In this document: positions 26,445-35,723 of the stretch, piece after piece | Position numbering within the stretch: the stretch's first letter is position 1 | How the letters are laid out: each line of letters opens with the position of its first letter | From: Planctomycetaceae bacterium | GTDB taxonomy: Bacteria > Planctomycetota > Planctomycetia > Planctomycetales > Planctomycetaceae | Direction: 5' to 3' | NCBI GenBank assembly: GCA_017795105.1 | Contig: CP051247.1 | Span: 1-64,000, forward strand | Length of the DNA stretch: 64,000 nt | The notes under the pieces: generated by a model | Databases searched by the model: none | The model's input: the letters and a program-made list of their open reading frames with translations, nothing else | Told to the model about the DNA's origin: nothing | Position numbers and translations under genes: made by a program

Positions 26445-26915
26445 ATGCCTGTTATGATTTCTCTTTCCCCGCCCTTTACACGTGAGACTGCGATCGCGAA
26501 AGTGCGAGGCGCCGAGGATGCCTGGAACTCCCGTGATCCGGTACGGGTTTCGCTTGCCTACAGCGAGGATTCGATCTGGCGGAATCGCAATGAGTTCGTC
26601 CGCGGCCGAGATCAGATTCGTGCGTTCCTGACCAGCAAATGGAGCAGGGAACTCGATTATCGTCTGATGAAAGATCTGTGGACGTTCGAAGACAATCGGA
26701 TCGCGGTCCGCTTTCAGTATGAGTTCCACGATCTGCACGGCCAATGGTGGCGAGCCTATGGCAATGAGCTTTGGGAATTCGATCCCGATGGCCTGATGCG
26801 GCGACGCGAAGCGAGCATCAACGATCTGCGAATCGACGAAAGCGAACGCAAGTTCGACTGGCCCGGCGGACAAGCTCGCCCAGCCGAATCGACGCTGCTT
26901 CTCGCGGTGAAGTAA
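26445..26915 (+). CDS. DUF1348 / NTF2-like protein
   Basis: 156 residues, usual for DUF1348, which has the SnoaL/NTF2-like cone fold. Family features visible: PPFTRETAIAKVRGAEDAWNSRDP, then DSIWRNRNEFVRGRDQIRAFL, WSRELDYRLMKDLWTF, RFQYEFHD, GQWWRAYGNELWEFD and GLMRRREASINDL. No enzymatic activity is established for the family. It follows the AhpD-like gene by 73 bases, with a hairpin between, and could be part of the same stress-induced unit. Ends before another hairpin. Confidence 0.9.
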   Translation: MPVMISLSPPFTRETAIAKVRGAEDAWNSRDPVRVSLAYSEDSIWRNRNEFVRGRDQIRAFLTSKWSRELDYRLMKDLWTFEDNRIAVRFQYEFHDLHGQWWRAYGNELWEFDPDGLMRRREASINDLRIDESERKFDWPGGQARPAESTLLLAVK

Positions 26916-26922
26916 GTTCTTC

Positions 26923-26955
26923 GCGGATCCCCGCTCCTCAGATCCGCTTCTGTTC
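26923..26955 (+). terminator. Hairpin after the DUF1348 gene
   Basis: GCGGATC (26923-26929) and GATCCGC (26941-26947), 11-base loop, followed by TTCTGTTCT. Located 7 bases after the stop codon. Confidence 0.55.
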
Positions 26956-27194
26956 TCCTCCCGCCGCTGTCTTTCCAGAAGAGGGGCAGCCTGGGGGGAG
27001 GAGAATCGTCCGTGCCATGAACTCTGGCGAACAGCTGCTCTCCGACTGACGGTCTACCCGAGTCGATTCATTTCCTCGGCACGCTGGAACTCGTCGGGCA
27101 TGTCCGGCAAGATGCGTTCATGGTATGGGCGTGAGCAGGTCGCCGATCTGTCAGCGCCGTTTGACGTGAACGACGATTCTTCAGGAGCTGCAGC

Positions 27195-28406
27195 ATGATT
27201 CGAACACTCGGATTTCTCTTCGCAATTTCAGCTGGCATGGTCGGGAGCACTGTTGCTCAGGAGACGCCCCCACAGCGGGGCAAACAGGCCGCGAAGCTGC
27301 CGGGGGCTCGACCCGAGATCAATGCGGCTGAGTTCTCCTCGTTGCAGGCTGCCTTCGATGCTATTCCGGAAGAAGGGGGCGTCGTCCGCATTCCGCCTGG
27401 AACATTTGAGATTACCGAGCCTTTGGTGGTGTCTCGTGGCGATGTGCTGATCGAAGGAGCCGGGACCGCGACGCACATCAAGAACATGAACACCGAAGGC
27501 AAGCCGGCTTTGCTCGTCGCACACCCGGATGGAGAGAAGGTCAAAAGCGCCGACAGGCTCTGGCGAGTCATGCTGAGCAAGTTTCGAATCACGGGGCAGG
27601 AGAAAAGCGGACACGGCATTGAAGCAGTTTTCGTCAATGAAATCTTTCTGCATGGCGTCACGGTCAGTTATCACGGCGGTGACGGCATCCGACTCGATCG
27701 CTGCTATGAAGACCCGCGGGTCAGTTCCTGCCTGATCACCTACAACAAAGGAACCGGGCTCGATCTGCCGGGCTGCCACGATATCGTCGTCAACGGAAAC
27801 CAGTTCGAAGAGAATCAGGATGCCGTCCATTGCTTCGATGCGTTTAACCTGTGCATGACGGGGAATTGCGTGGACGATCACCTTGGTGATGGCGTGGTGA
27901 TTGAAAACACCTACGGCTCAGTTATCTCCGGGAATATGATCGAAGAATGCGAGAAGCGTGCGATTGTCCTGGATCGCGATTGTTACGGCATCACCCTGTC
28001 CGCCAACGTCATCGCTCATAACGGAGGCGGGATCGATCTGGTTGATGCTCACGGTTGCGCTGTCTCGGCCAATACGTTCCCTCTCCTGAAGTCGCCGATC
28101 AAGCCGAAGGATGGTTCCGAACCCACGCTGGTGACGACGGGCTGCCTGCGGATCGGTCCGGATAGTGGGCGGATTACAGTCTCCGGAAACAGCTTCAGCG
28201 ACAGTTACATTGGCGAAGGAGCGGTTCGCCGGAAAATCGACGACCAGCTTTCGGGCGGAATGGTGCTGGAGCAAACCCGTGACGTGAATATCACTGGCAA
28301 CACGTTTTCGAGCGTGCCGAAGGCCGTCGAACTGCGGGGAGAGAAGAGCGAGAACGTGCAGTTCAACGATAACCTGCTGATCGATGCTCCGAGTGATCTT
28401 GAGTAA
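27195..28406 (+). CDS. Secreted right-handed beta-helix protein
   Basis: 403 residues. ATG 27195 has AGGAG 7 bases upstream. A signal peptide is visible (residues about 1-21, ending STVAQ). The start of the mature part (INAAEFSSLQAAFDAIPEEGGVVRIPPGTFEI) is the usual entry of pectate-lyase-3-like or GH28-like beta-helices, followed by repeating coils (NGNQFEENQD, SGNMIEECEKRAIVL, SANVIAHNGGGIDL, SGNSFSD, TGNTFSSVP). No catalytic set was recognised with certainty, so it is either a polysaccharide lyase/hydrolase of unknown type or a binding protein. Stands alone, and faces the giant tandem-95 gene. Confidence 0.88.
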   Translation: MIRTLGFLFAISAGMVGSTVAQETPPQRGKQAAKLPGARPEINAAEFSSLQAAFDAIPEEGGVVRIPPGTFEITEPLVVSRGDVLIEGAGTATHIKNMNTEGKPALLVAHPDGEKVKSADRLWRVMLSKFRITGQEKSGHGIEAVFVNEIFLHGVTVSYHGGDGIRLDRCYEDPRVSSCLITYNKGTGLDLPGCHDIVVNGNQFEENQDAVHCFDAFNLCMTGNCVDDHLGDGVVIENTYGSVISGNMIEECEKRAIVLDRDCYGITLSANVIAHNGGGIDLVDAHGCAVSANTFPLLKSPIKPKDGSEPTLVTTGCLRIGPDSGRITVSGNSFSDSYIGEGAVRRKIDDQLSGGMVLEQTRDVNITGNTFSSVPKAVELRGEKSENVQFNDNLLIDAPSDLE

Positions 28407-28424
28407 AGCAGCTTAGGAAAAGAG

Positions 28425-28459
28425 GTTGGCCGGCCGGCCGATTCTCCGAGCCGGCCAAC
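28425..28459. terminator. Strong hairpin between convergent genes
   Basis: Perfect 10-bp arms GTTGGCCGGC (28425-28434) and GCCGGCCAAC (28450-28459), 15-base loop. On the minus strand it is followed by CTCTTTTCCT, so it fits best as terminator of the tandem-95 gene, though it may act on both. Confidence 0.7.
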
Positions 28460-28475
28460 AATTCCCTAAGTGCTC

Positions 28476-31400
28476 TTACCGCAATTTCGCGAAACTTGCA
28501 CCGACGAACTCACGACCGTCGTCCAGTCGACCGGAGAGTTCTACAGCCACATTACCGCGGCTCAGTCCTGAGCGATCGAAATCAAACTGCACGATCAGAT
28601 CTCTGCGACCATCTCGATTCACGTCCAGGTAGACGAATCGAATCCAGCTCGTCCACCCCCACGTTGCGAGATTCATCTGCCGCCCGTCGATTCTGAGTTC
28701 CAGACTTCTGACATCGACATCGCGCAAATCGAAGTCAGAAGTGGAGAGCAGGGCGACAGTCACCGAACGGGTACTCCGCAGACGAATCCGGTTTCGAGAG
28801 TCGAATGGTGAGACGTCGATATCAGCGGAAATGCTCTCAGCTGCGTCTTCCAGGTTGACGATGACGTCGGCTGAAGCCGTAAGGCTGCCATCTGACACCG
28901 TTACCACGAGGTTGAACGTCGGCGTCGTTTCGTAATCGAGAGGAGCCGAATCGATGACGGTGATTTCTCCCGTCATTGCATTAATCGCAAAAGCACCCGC
29001 TTCGTTGCCCGAGCTGATGGAGTACGTCAGTTCGGAAGAATCGATGTCCGCTCCCGTGACGACTCCGACGACAGTCCCGACATCGCTGTTTTCAGCGAGA
29101 CTGAATGTCTTCGACGAGAGTGTCGGAGCGTCGTTCACCGGAGTGACGTTCAACGAAACAGTGGCCGGGGCGGACGTGGCCGTGCCGTCGTCTACGACGA
29201 AGGCGAACGTATCAGGGCCAAAGTAGTCCGCGTCTGGCGTGTAGTTGTAGTTGCCGGAATCGGTGAACTGAAGCGTTCCGTGCTCAGGCTGTTCGACAAC
29301 AGTAAACACGATTTCGTCGCCATCGACGTCGCTCCCCTGAACCGAACCGAAGACATTGCTGTCTTCGGCAACTTCATTCGTGGAGTCGGAAGCGGTGGGA
29401 GCATCGTTGACGGAGCTGATGCGAATCAGATACTCGGCGACTTCCGAAGTGGCGGCTCCATCATTGGTGACGAAGGTGAAATGATCGTCGCCGTGGTAAT
29501 TCGCATTCGGCGTGAACGTGTAAGCTCCGTCGGGGGAAAGCTGCAGCGTCCCGTGGGAGGGCCCGCTGACCAGCTCGAATGTCAGTTCATCACCATCCAC
29601 GTCATTCCCGCTTAACTGACCATTCACGACACCATCTTCAGCAAGCAGAGCGACTCCGCCGAGTGCTGTCGGAGCATCGTTGACCGAGACGACGTCGATC
29701 TCGACCGTCGCAACGTTGGAGTCGACCGTTCCGTCGTTAACCCGGAACGAGAACGAATCGGAGCCGTGGTAATCGGCGTCTGGAGCGTACGAATAGCTGC
29801 CGTCCGGGTTAAGCGTCAGCGTGCCGTGGCCTGGTTCCTCAACCACGGAGTACAGCAGCTCATCGCCGTCGATATCGCTGGCGCTCAGTTGTCCGGTTGC
29901 CGTTTCATCTTCGTTGGTGCTCAAACTGGCGTCCGTGGCGACCGGCGTATCGTTGGTGGGAGTCACGTTGATCGTCACAAACCCAAGGCCGGACTCCAGC
30001 GTGCCGTCAGTGGCTCGATAGGTGAAGCCGTCCGTTCCGGTAAAGTCAGGATCGGGCGTGTAGTCGAATGAACCATCCGGACGGAAGGTGAGCGTTCCGT
30101 GTTCCGGACCGTCGACGAGAAAGGCGCTGATCGGATCGCCATCGAGATCAAAGTCGTTGAACAGAACGGACCCGACGTCGCTGCCGTCGAGATAGTTGAA
30201 GTTGATCTCGCCAGTCATCAGTGGAGCGCTGTCGTATGAGGCGTACCAGAATGTCGCGGCGAAGTTCTCAATCGAACCATCGGCTCCGGTGATGAGCTGG
30301 GTGATGGTGAACTCGCCGACCGAGGTGTTGTACCCCCGATGTTGTCCACTGATGGCGATGCCCGGATCTTCCGCATCCTGGAAGGGATAACGAGTTGCAC
30401 CCGTGTATGTGCCCACTTCCAGTGACTCACCGGCCGGAGCGGCGAAGTTCACGCTCCAGTAGTCACTCGTATTGGTGAAACTCCTGATCCAGAATCCAAT
30501 GGAGTTGTTCGACGGAGACCGGCTGACGCTGAAGTTCGCGTTCTCCGGCGAATAGCTGAGGGTCTGGCCGCCCCCTACGTATTCCCCCGGTTCGCTGACG
30601 AAGCTGAACTCGGTCTGGGGGACGATGAAGCTTAAAGAACCATCTTCGGGGACATCGTAACTGTCCACAATGGCGACTGGAGCATCATCGACCGGCGTCA
30701 CCGAGATCCGCACCGTTCCCTGGCTTGAACTGTAGAGCTGGCCATCGAAAACGGAGTAGCGGAACTCGTCGGTGCCGTAGTAGTTCGCATCGGGCGTGTA
30801 AGTGAAGCTTCCGTCACTGTCGAAGACGAGCGTGCCATTTGTCGGCTGGGTCGTGGCGGCGAATGTCAGGACGTCTCCATCAACATCGGTACCGACCGCC
30901 TGCCCGGTGATGTGTCGATCTTCGGGCGTGCTGAAGTTATTGAACTGGGCCGAAGGCCGATCGTTCACAGAGAGGACATCGAGACCAATCAGCGTTGTCT
31001 CACTGAAAGCCGTGCCGTCGGTCACTCGGTACGTGAAGAAATCGGCTCCGTTAAAGTTCGGATCCGGCTGATAGGTAAACGTGCCGTCCGAACGGAATGT
31101 GAGCGTGCCGTTGAAGACATCATCGACCAGTTCATAGGTCAGTGTATCTCCAGCGTCGGCATCGCTTGCCAGAACCTGTCCGTTCAACAGGGTATCTTCG
31201 TTCAATTCAAAGACGGCCGTCTCAGCGACCGGAGCATCGTTGACCGAGGCGATGTCGAAGTACATCTGCTCTTCAGTGGTTGAGTTCCCGTCGGAGACTC
31301 GAATCCTGAATTGATCAAGCCCATGAAAGTTAGCATTCGGTTGATAGCTGAATGTTCCATCGGGCTGGACCGTCAGGCTTCCGTTCTGTGTCGTGGTGAC

Positions 31401-32771
31401 GACCGAGAAGGTCAATGGATCGTTCTCGGGATCAGTCGCGAGGATCTGTCCACTCACGCCAGAATCTTCGAACCCTTCAAAGAACTGGATCGGCACATCC
31501 GGGGAGCTGTTCACATCGCGGACGTTGATATACACCGTCGCCGGGGCGGAATCGGATTGTCCGTCGTTGACTACGTAGGTGAAGGTGTCCAGACCGGAAT
31601 AGAAGTCATTCGGGTTGTAGTAGAACCGGCCGCCCTGACTGCTGTACTGCAGGAACCCGTTTTGCGGCATGCTGATGACGCGATAGGTGAGCGGGTCGCC
31701 ATCGGCATCCGAGCCGACCATCTGGCCATTGATCTCCTGCATCTCATTGGTTTCAAGGTGCAGGTCCTCGGCCACCGGGCGAGCGTTTCCGGTCGTCGAT
31801 CCGTCAGTCGGCTGATCGACCAAGAAGCCAATCCATTTCAGACTGTCGTTACTGCCCGACCCCAATGTCATGGATACGGAAATGCGGTCCCCGGTCTGGA
31901 ACGATCCTTCGGCCAGGCTCGTAAGATTGAAATCGTGCATGTCCCACAGTTCGCCGGTGGTCGCTCGACTCTGTCCCCGGCTCGGGACGGAGAATCCATC
32001 GAGCAGCGTCGGCGTATCCTGGATAACCATCGGCGAAGAGAGTGAACCGCTGACGTTGAAAGTCAGCGTGGAATCGACGTGGGTCTGCCCATCGGCCACG
32101 ATCAGCTGGGCATTCAGATCGCCCCCGTTGTAGAGCATATCCGTTGCCAGCAACTGCTGGAGACGTCCCTGATTTCCGAAATGCAGATAAAGGTCGCGAT
32201 TATTGCCAGCATCGCCATCGTTGAAAATGACAATCAGGCTGGCTCCATTGGCGGAGTGTCCTGGTTTCGCCGAAAGATGGTCCAGCTGATAGACGCCATT
32301 GCCTGTGACATACTGCCGGACATCGGCCAGAAATGTCTGACTTCCTCCCGGTCCCCAGCCGGCGGTATCGCTCGTGCCACGGGAGAACCCCGTCACCGAA
32401 TTTCCGTTGAACAGGATGGTGTCGTTATCGTAGACGCCGTCGCCACCCCAGTTGGACTGATCAATCCCATGCCAGACAAGCCAGGCACCGGAGACGGTGC
32501 CGGTCACGCCATCGATCTGGATCTCGGCGTCGCCTCGACTGATCGGGAGATTGGCCGTCGGAGATTCGTCAGAGTAACGCGAGATCCCTGCAACGCCTGA
32601 TGATGTCCAATCGATGTTATTGAAATACTCGAAGGGTAAAACAGAGTTGAGAACGATGCGTTGTTCCAGAGCATCAACGGATCGCAGAACAGAACCGTCG
32701 CGGCGGAACCGTCGTTTTCGCTGACCACGAAACAGGGCAAGACCACAGAGCGAGCGCAGTTGGATTGACAT
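28476..32771 (-). CDS. Giant surface protein with eight tandem-95 repeats and a cadherin domain
   Basis: 1431 residues from ATG 32771 (GGGGAGG 9 bases upstream; TTG 32777 is in frame but less likely). The N-terminus is basic and then has DALEQRIVLNS, a variant of the planctomycete LEPR-XLL motif found at the start of many giant exported proteins. Residues about 45-330 are a surface domain with no clear family. From about 330 to 1320 come eight repeats of about 95 residues (pattern P-x-A...NED...G...DxDGDxLxF...GTLxxxxDGxxxYxPxxxxxGxDxFxYxVxDG...VNDAP), then one cadherin-like repeat. Repeat five is interrupted by another module (listed separately). The last about 110 residues (DIDVSPFDSRNRIRLRS) are a distinct C-terminal domain. 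Likely adhesion or matrix role; calcium binding by the repeats is plausible. Confidence 0.9.
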   Translation of the reverse strand: MSIQLRSLCGLALFRGQRKRRFRRDGSVLRSVDALEQRIVLNSVLPFEYFNNIDWTSSGVAGISRYSDESPTANLPISRGDAEIQIDGVTGTVSGAWLVWHGIDQSNWGGDGVYDNDTILFNGNSVTGFSRGTSDTAGWGPGGSQTFLADVRQYVTGNGVYQLDHLSAKPGHSANGASLIVIFNDGDAGNNRDLYLHFGNQGRLQQLLATDMLYNGGDLNAQLIVADGQTHVDSTLTFNVSGSLSSPMVIQDTPTLLDGFSVPSRGQSRATTGELWDMHDFNLTSLAEGSFQTGDRISVSMTLGSGSNDSLKWIGFLVDQPTDGSTTGNARPVAEDLHLETNEMQEINGQMVGSDADGDPLTYRVISMPQNGFLQYSSQGGRFYYNPNDFYSGLDTFTYVVNDGQSDSAPATVYINVRDVNSSPDVPIQFFEGFEDSGVSGQILATDPENDPLTFSVVTTTQNGSLTVQPDGTFSYQPNANFHGLDQFRIRVSDGNSTTEEQMYFDIASVNDAPVAETAVFELNEDTLLNGQVLASDADAGDTLTYELVDDVFNGTLTFRSDGTFTYQPDPNFNGADFFTYRVTDGTAFSETTLIGLDVLSVNDRPSAQFNNFSTPEDRHITGQAVGTDVDGDVLTFAATTQPTNGTLVFDSDGSFTYTPDANYYGTDEFRYSVFDGQLYSSSQGTVRISVTPVDDAPVAIVDSYDVPEDGSLSFIVPQTEFSFVSEPGEYVGGGQTLSYSPENANFSVSRSPSNNSIGFWIRSFTNTSDYWSVNFAAPAGESLEVGTYTGATRYPFQDAEDPGIAISGQHRGYNTSVGEFTITQLITGADGSIENFAATFWYASYDSAPLMTGEINFNYLDGSDVGSVLFNDFDLDGDPISAFLVDGPEHGTLTFRPDGSFDYTPDPDFTGTDGFTYRATDGTLESGLGFVTINVTPTNDTPVATDASLSTNEDETATGQLSASDIDGDELLYSVVEEPGHGTLTLNPDGSYSYAPDADYHGSDSFSFRVNDGTVDSNVATVEIDVVSVNDAPTALGGVALLAEDGVVNGQLSGNDVDGDELTFELVSGPSHGTLQLSPDGAYTFTPNANYHGDDHFTFVTNDGAATSEVAEYLIRISSVNDAPTASDSTNEVAEDSNVFGSVQGSDVDGDEIVFTVVEQPEHGTLQFTDSGNYNYTPDADYFGPDTFAFVVDDGTATSAPATVSLNVTPVNDAPTLSSKTFSLAENSDVGTVVGVVTGADIDSSELTYSISSGNEAGAFAINAMTGEITVIDSAPLDYETTPTFNLVVTVSDGSLTASADVIVNLEDAAESISADIDVSPFDSRNRIRLRSTRSVTVALLSTSDFDLRDVDVRSLELRIDGRQMNLATWGWTSWIRFVYLDVNRDGRRDLIVQFDFDRSGLSRGNVAVELSGRLDDGREFVGASFAKLR
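30185..30630 (-). other. Extra module inserted inside tandem-95 repeat five
   Basis: About 145 residues (VSEPGEYVGGGQTLSYSPE to MTGEINFNYL) split a repeat between its EDGSLSF start and its SVLFNDFDLDGD continuation. The insert has WSVNFAAPAGESLEVGTYTG, RYPFQ, GHRGYN-like (QHRGYNTSVGEFTI) and GSIENFAATFWY segments. This resembles a small beta-sandwich domain that I recall as stand-alone secreted proteins in other bacteria; the match is from memory and unverified. Confidence 0.6.
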
Positions 32772-33027
32772 CACCAACTTCCTCCCCGGCTGAGCAAGGC
32801 AGCATTGAACATGCCACGGGTGTCGTTAGTTTCCCGCCAGAAAAACGGGATAAGAAGATGCCCAAAACTAACAGCCGCTTATAAGTGCAACAACCTGGGT
32901 AGGGCTATTTTGACTGAGAACCTTAGAGATTTCATAGCTACATACAATTGCTGATGAACACCGCAGCGGGCGGAGTTGTTGTCGATGAATTGTAAGGAAA
33001 AGAGTCACCCCTCTATATCGATTCGAG

Positions 33028-33468
33028 CTAAGGGAATTGTTTCAGGTCGGGGGACACAAACGTGTGTTTGGCTTTGAAAGAGACGATGCGTTCGCGCGAG
33101 TAGTAGTCAAGCAGCACTCGCTTCTGAAGAAGACGAGGGTGCTGCTCGCAGAATTCTCGGGAGTTGCACGGTTCCGCATCGATAATTGCTGACGCGATCA
33201 GCCGCATGAAGGCCTGCGTGATCGTTTCGTGATAGCCACGTTCAAGCGATTCCGGCGTGCCGTGAGACTCGTTCAATCGCTGAATTCGTGTTCGCACCAG
33301 TTCCAGGGCCTCTTCAAAAGAGAACTGCCGAAGATGCAGATAAGCGATGCGAACGTGTGCCTCGTGGTTCCAGTCGTCGGGCGAGACGGAGGCGTCAACA
33401 AAGGAATCCCAGAGTTCCCGGTCCGTGCTGTCGAAATCGGATGGTGTCCGCACTAACTGATCCCTCAC
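33028..33468 (-). CDS. Conserved hypothetical protein
   Basis: 146 residues from GTG 33468; another GTG lies at 33453 and no good ribosome-binding site is seen, so the start is uncertain. I do not assign a family by name. The sequence is soluble and helical with WNHEAHVRIAYLHLRQFSFEEAL and GYHETITQAFMRLI, which look like conserved blocks with His residues (NHEAH, YHET) that might bind a metal or ligand. It starts 35 bases after the D-lactate dehydrogenase gene on the same strand, and is probably co-transcribed with it. Confidence 0.65.
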   Translation of the reverse strand: MRDQLVRTPSDFDSTDRELWDSFVDASVSPDDWNHEAHVRIAYLHLRQFSFEEALELVRTRIQRLNESHGTPESLERGYHETITQAFMRLIASAIIDAEPCNSREFCEQHPRLLQKRVLLDYYSRERIVSFKAKHTFVSPDLKQFP

Positions 33469-33503
33469 GCCATTGTCGAAGTCAACAGGACGGTCGAGAG
33501 CGA

Positions 33504-34517
33504 TTAGCTCTTCGACTCTGACGGGCGGCTGGCGACTTCATTGTCGGCACGGCCGGTCGCTTCAATCTGTTGCAGGTTGTGAAGCGTTGTCGTGGCAATG
33601 GCTTCCAGGGCTTCATGAGTGAAGAACGCCTGGTGTCCCGTCACAAGGACATTCGGAAAAGTAAGCAGACGGGCCAGCACGTCATCGGCGATCACACGCT
33701 GCGAGACATCTTCGAAAAAGTACTCGGCTTCCTCCTCGTAGACATCAATTCCGAGTGAACCGATCTTCCCTTTCTTGAGACCTTCAATCACAGCCGGGGT
33801 GTCGATCACTGCTCCTCGGCTCGTGTTGATCAGCATCACATCCTTCTTCATCTGACTGATCCGTTCGGCATCAATCAAATGATGCGTCTCTGGAATCAAA
33901 GGACAGTGAAGGCTGATGATATCGGACGCCGAAAGCAGTTCGTCGAGCGAGGTGTATTTCATGCCGATCTTCTCGCAGTCTGGATTGGGGCGAAGATCAT
34001 AGCCGAGGACACGGCAGCCGAATCCGGTCATGATGCCCGCGACCAGTGCTCCAATCTGTCCGGTTCCAACAATCCCGACCGTGCGGCCGTGCAGGTCAAA
34101 ACCAAGCAGACCGTCCAGCGAGAAGTTCCCCTCGCGAACGCGGTTGTAAGCGCGATGAATCTTTCGATTCAGTGTCAGCATGAGACCAACCGTGTACTCG
34201 GCCACCGCGTGCGGCGAATAGGCAGGGACGCGGACGACTTTGATTCCAAGCCGCTCGGCTGCAGCGAGGTTAACGTTATTGAAGCCGGCACACCGCAACG
34301 CGACGGCAGTCGTTCCCCCTTCGGCAAGGCGTTCCAACACCGGTTCATCGAGGACGTCGTTCACGAAGACACAAACCGCGGGAAAGCCGGCTGCCAGACT
34401 GGTGGTCTCCAATGTGAGTCGCGGTTCAAAGAAGGTCAGGTCGTGGCCAAATCCGGAGTTTGACTCCTCCAGAAATCTTCGGTCGAACGGTTTGGTGCTG
34501 AAGACGGCAACTCGCAT
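33504..34517 (-). CDS. ldhA: NAD-dependent D-lactate dehydrogenase
   Basis: 337 residues. The whole length follows E. coli LdhA: AVFSTKPFDRRFLE start, ALRCAGFNNVNLAAAERLG, VRVPAYSPHAVAEYTVGLML, NRKIHRAYNR, the Rossmann GIVGTGQIG, ISLHCPLIPETHHLI, the catalytic Arg in NTSRGAVID, Glu in GIDVYEEE and His in TGHQAF. It reduces pyruvate to D-lactate with NADH in the cytoplasm, or runs in reverse. A related 2-hydroxyacid dehydrogenase of different specificity is possible but the LdhA-type motifs (YFFEDVSQ, GHQAFFT) make this unlikely. Start ATG 34517 follows GAGGAGC. Confidence 0.92.
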   Translation of the reverse strand: MRVAVFSTKPFDRRFLEESNSGFGHDLTFFEPRLTLETTSLAAGFPAVCVFVNDVLDEPVLERLAEGGTTAVALRCAGFNNVNLAAAERLGIKVVRVPAYSPHAVAEYTVGLMLTLNRKIHRAYNRVREGNFSLDGLLGFDLHGRTVGIVGTGQIGALVAGIMTGFGCRVLGYDLRPNPDCEKIGMKYTSLDELLSASDIISLHCPLIPETHHLIDAERISQMKKDVMLINTSRGAVIDTPAVIEGLKKGKIGSLGIDVYEEEAEYFFEDVSQRVIADDVLARLLTFPNVLVTGHQAFFTHEALEAIATTTLHNLQQIEATGRADNEVASRPSESKS

Positions 34518-34876
34518 CGATGCTCCTCGTGAAGACGTGACCGAAGTCCTGTGCCCCGCCCGGGCAAGGTCGAAGTTAAGTAGCCAGGAGCAGATTGTCT
34601 ACGCAAACTCCGCCAGGCTCTGCGGGATTGTAGAGCTCCCGTCCGAAGTGCAAACCCTGTTCACGCTGCGGTTCCGGAAGTCGCTTTTCAACGGTTTCCG
34701 GGAGCCGTTCCGGCAGAGAATCGAATGGCTTCGCGGAAAACCGATCGGACCGTCTATTCTTTACCTGCAAATTGATGGCTTAACGAGCCGGAATCGAATA
34801 CAAAGGAAGAGATCAGCCCCGGTTGTCCGGGATCAATTCAGCAAACCCGTTCCGCAAATACGAATAGATCCGTCTC
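34518..34876. other. 359-bp divergent intergenic region
   Basis: Between ldhA (minus) and the YebC-family gene (plus). No supported gene. A small hairpin CCCGG-TTGT-CCGGG lies about 34818-34831, 45 bases before the YebC start codon. No clear promoter pair was found on either strand. Confidence 0.35.
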
Positions 34877-35608
34877 ATGGGAAGAAGTTTCGAAAACCGC
34901 AAGCATTCCATTGCGAAAACCGCCGCACAGAAGTCCAAGCTCTACTCCAAATACGGGAAGATGCTGTATGTCGTCGCGAAGAATGGGGTGCCCGAACCGG
35001 AATCGAATCCGCCGCTGAAGAATATGATCGAAAAAGCGAAGCGGGAACAGGTACCGGCTCACGTGATCGAAAAGGCGATTGAGAAAGCGAAAGGGGCAGG
35101 GGGCGAGGACTACTCCGAAGCCCGTTACGAAGGGATCGGCCCCGGCGGCAGCCCGGTCATCGTCGATTGCCTGACTGACAATCCGAATCGAACGATCACC
35201 GATGTCCGCAACTGCTTCGTGAAGGGGGGCGGAAAGCTGGGCAGTGCCGGTTCGGTCGCTCACTTCTTCGACCATCTCGCCGTGCTTTCGTTCAAAGGGG
35301 ACGACGAAGACCAGGTCCTCGAACTCATGCTCGAAGGCGACGTGAATGTCGATGAAGTCGAAAGTAACGACGGACAACTGACTGTATTCGTCTCTCCCAA
35401 CGACTTTTTCAAAGCCAAAACGATCCTGCTCGAAGCCTTTCCAGAGATCGAGTTCGACGTTCAGGAGATCGCCTTCGTCTCGCAGACAAACACCGTCCTC
35501 GAAGGGGAAGATGCTGCCGCCTTCGAGAAATTCCTCGAACTACTCGACGAATGCGATGACGTGCAGACCGTACACCACAATGTGGTCCTGACACCGAGCG
35601 AAGCGTAA
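34877..35608 (+). CDS. YebC/PmpR-family protein (YeeN-like branch)
   Basis: 243 residues. The start MGRSFENRKHSIAKTAAQKS and the block NPPLKNMIEKAKREQVPAHVIEKAIEKA are the family hallmark, followed by YEGIGPGGSPVIVDCLTDN, NRTITDVRNCFVKGGGKLG and GSVAHFFD. The family acts as DNA-binding regulators or as translation factors that help ribosomes at proline-rich stretches; the short YSKYGKMLYVVAKNG region is like E. coli YeeN more than YebC. Cytoplasmic. Not linked to ruvC here. The Shine-Dalgarno is weak. Confidence 0.93.
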   Translation: MGRSFENRKHSIAKTAAQKSKLYSKYGKMLYVVAKNGVPEPESNPPLKNMIEKAKREQVPAHVIEKAIEKAKGAGGEDYSEARYEGIGPGGSPVIVDCLTDNPNRTITDVRNCFVKGGGKLGSAGSVAHFFDHLAVLSFKGDDEDQVLELMLEGDVNVDEVESNDGQLTVFVSPNDFFKAKTILLEAFPEIEFDVQEIAFVSQTNTVLEGEDAAAFEKFLELLDECDDVQTVHHNVVLTPSEA

Positions 35609-35723
35609 CGGCGGGACGTATGTCCTCAATCGCGAGTCTGATGTTTTATCTCGCCTGAACTCCTTTTTCTCCGGAACTCCACCGACGTCCGAGCCGACCT
35701 GTCGGGTTGAATTCGCAGACAAG

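Noticed and set aside
31311..32045. 244-residue plus-strand frame within the tandem-95 gene
   Set aside because: Shadow of the repeat-bearing minus strand; composition follows the codon pattern of the true gene and no domain is seen.
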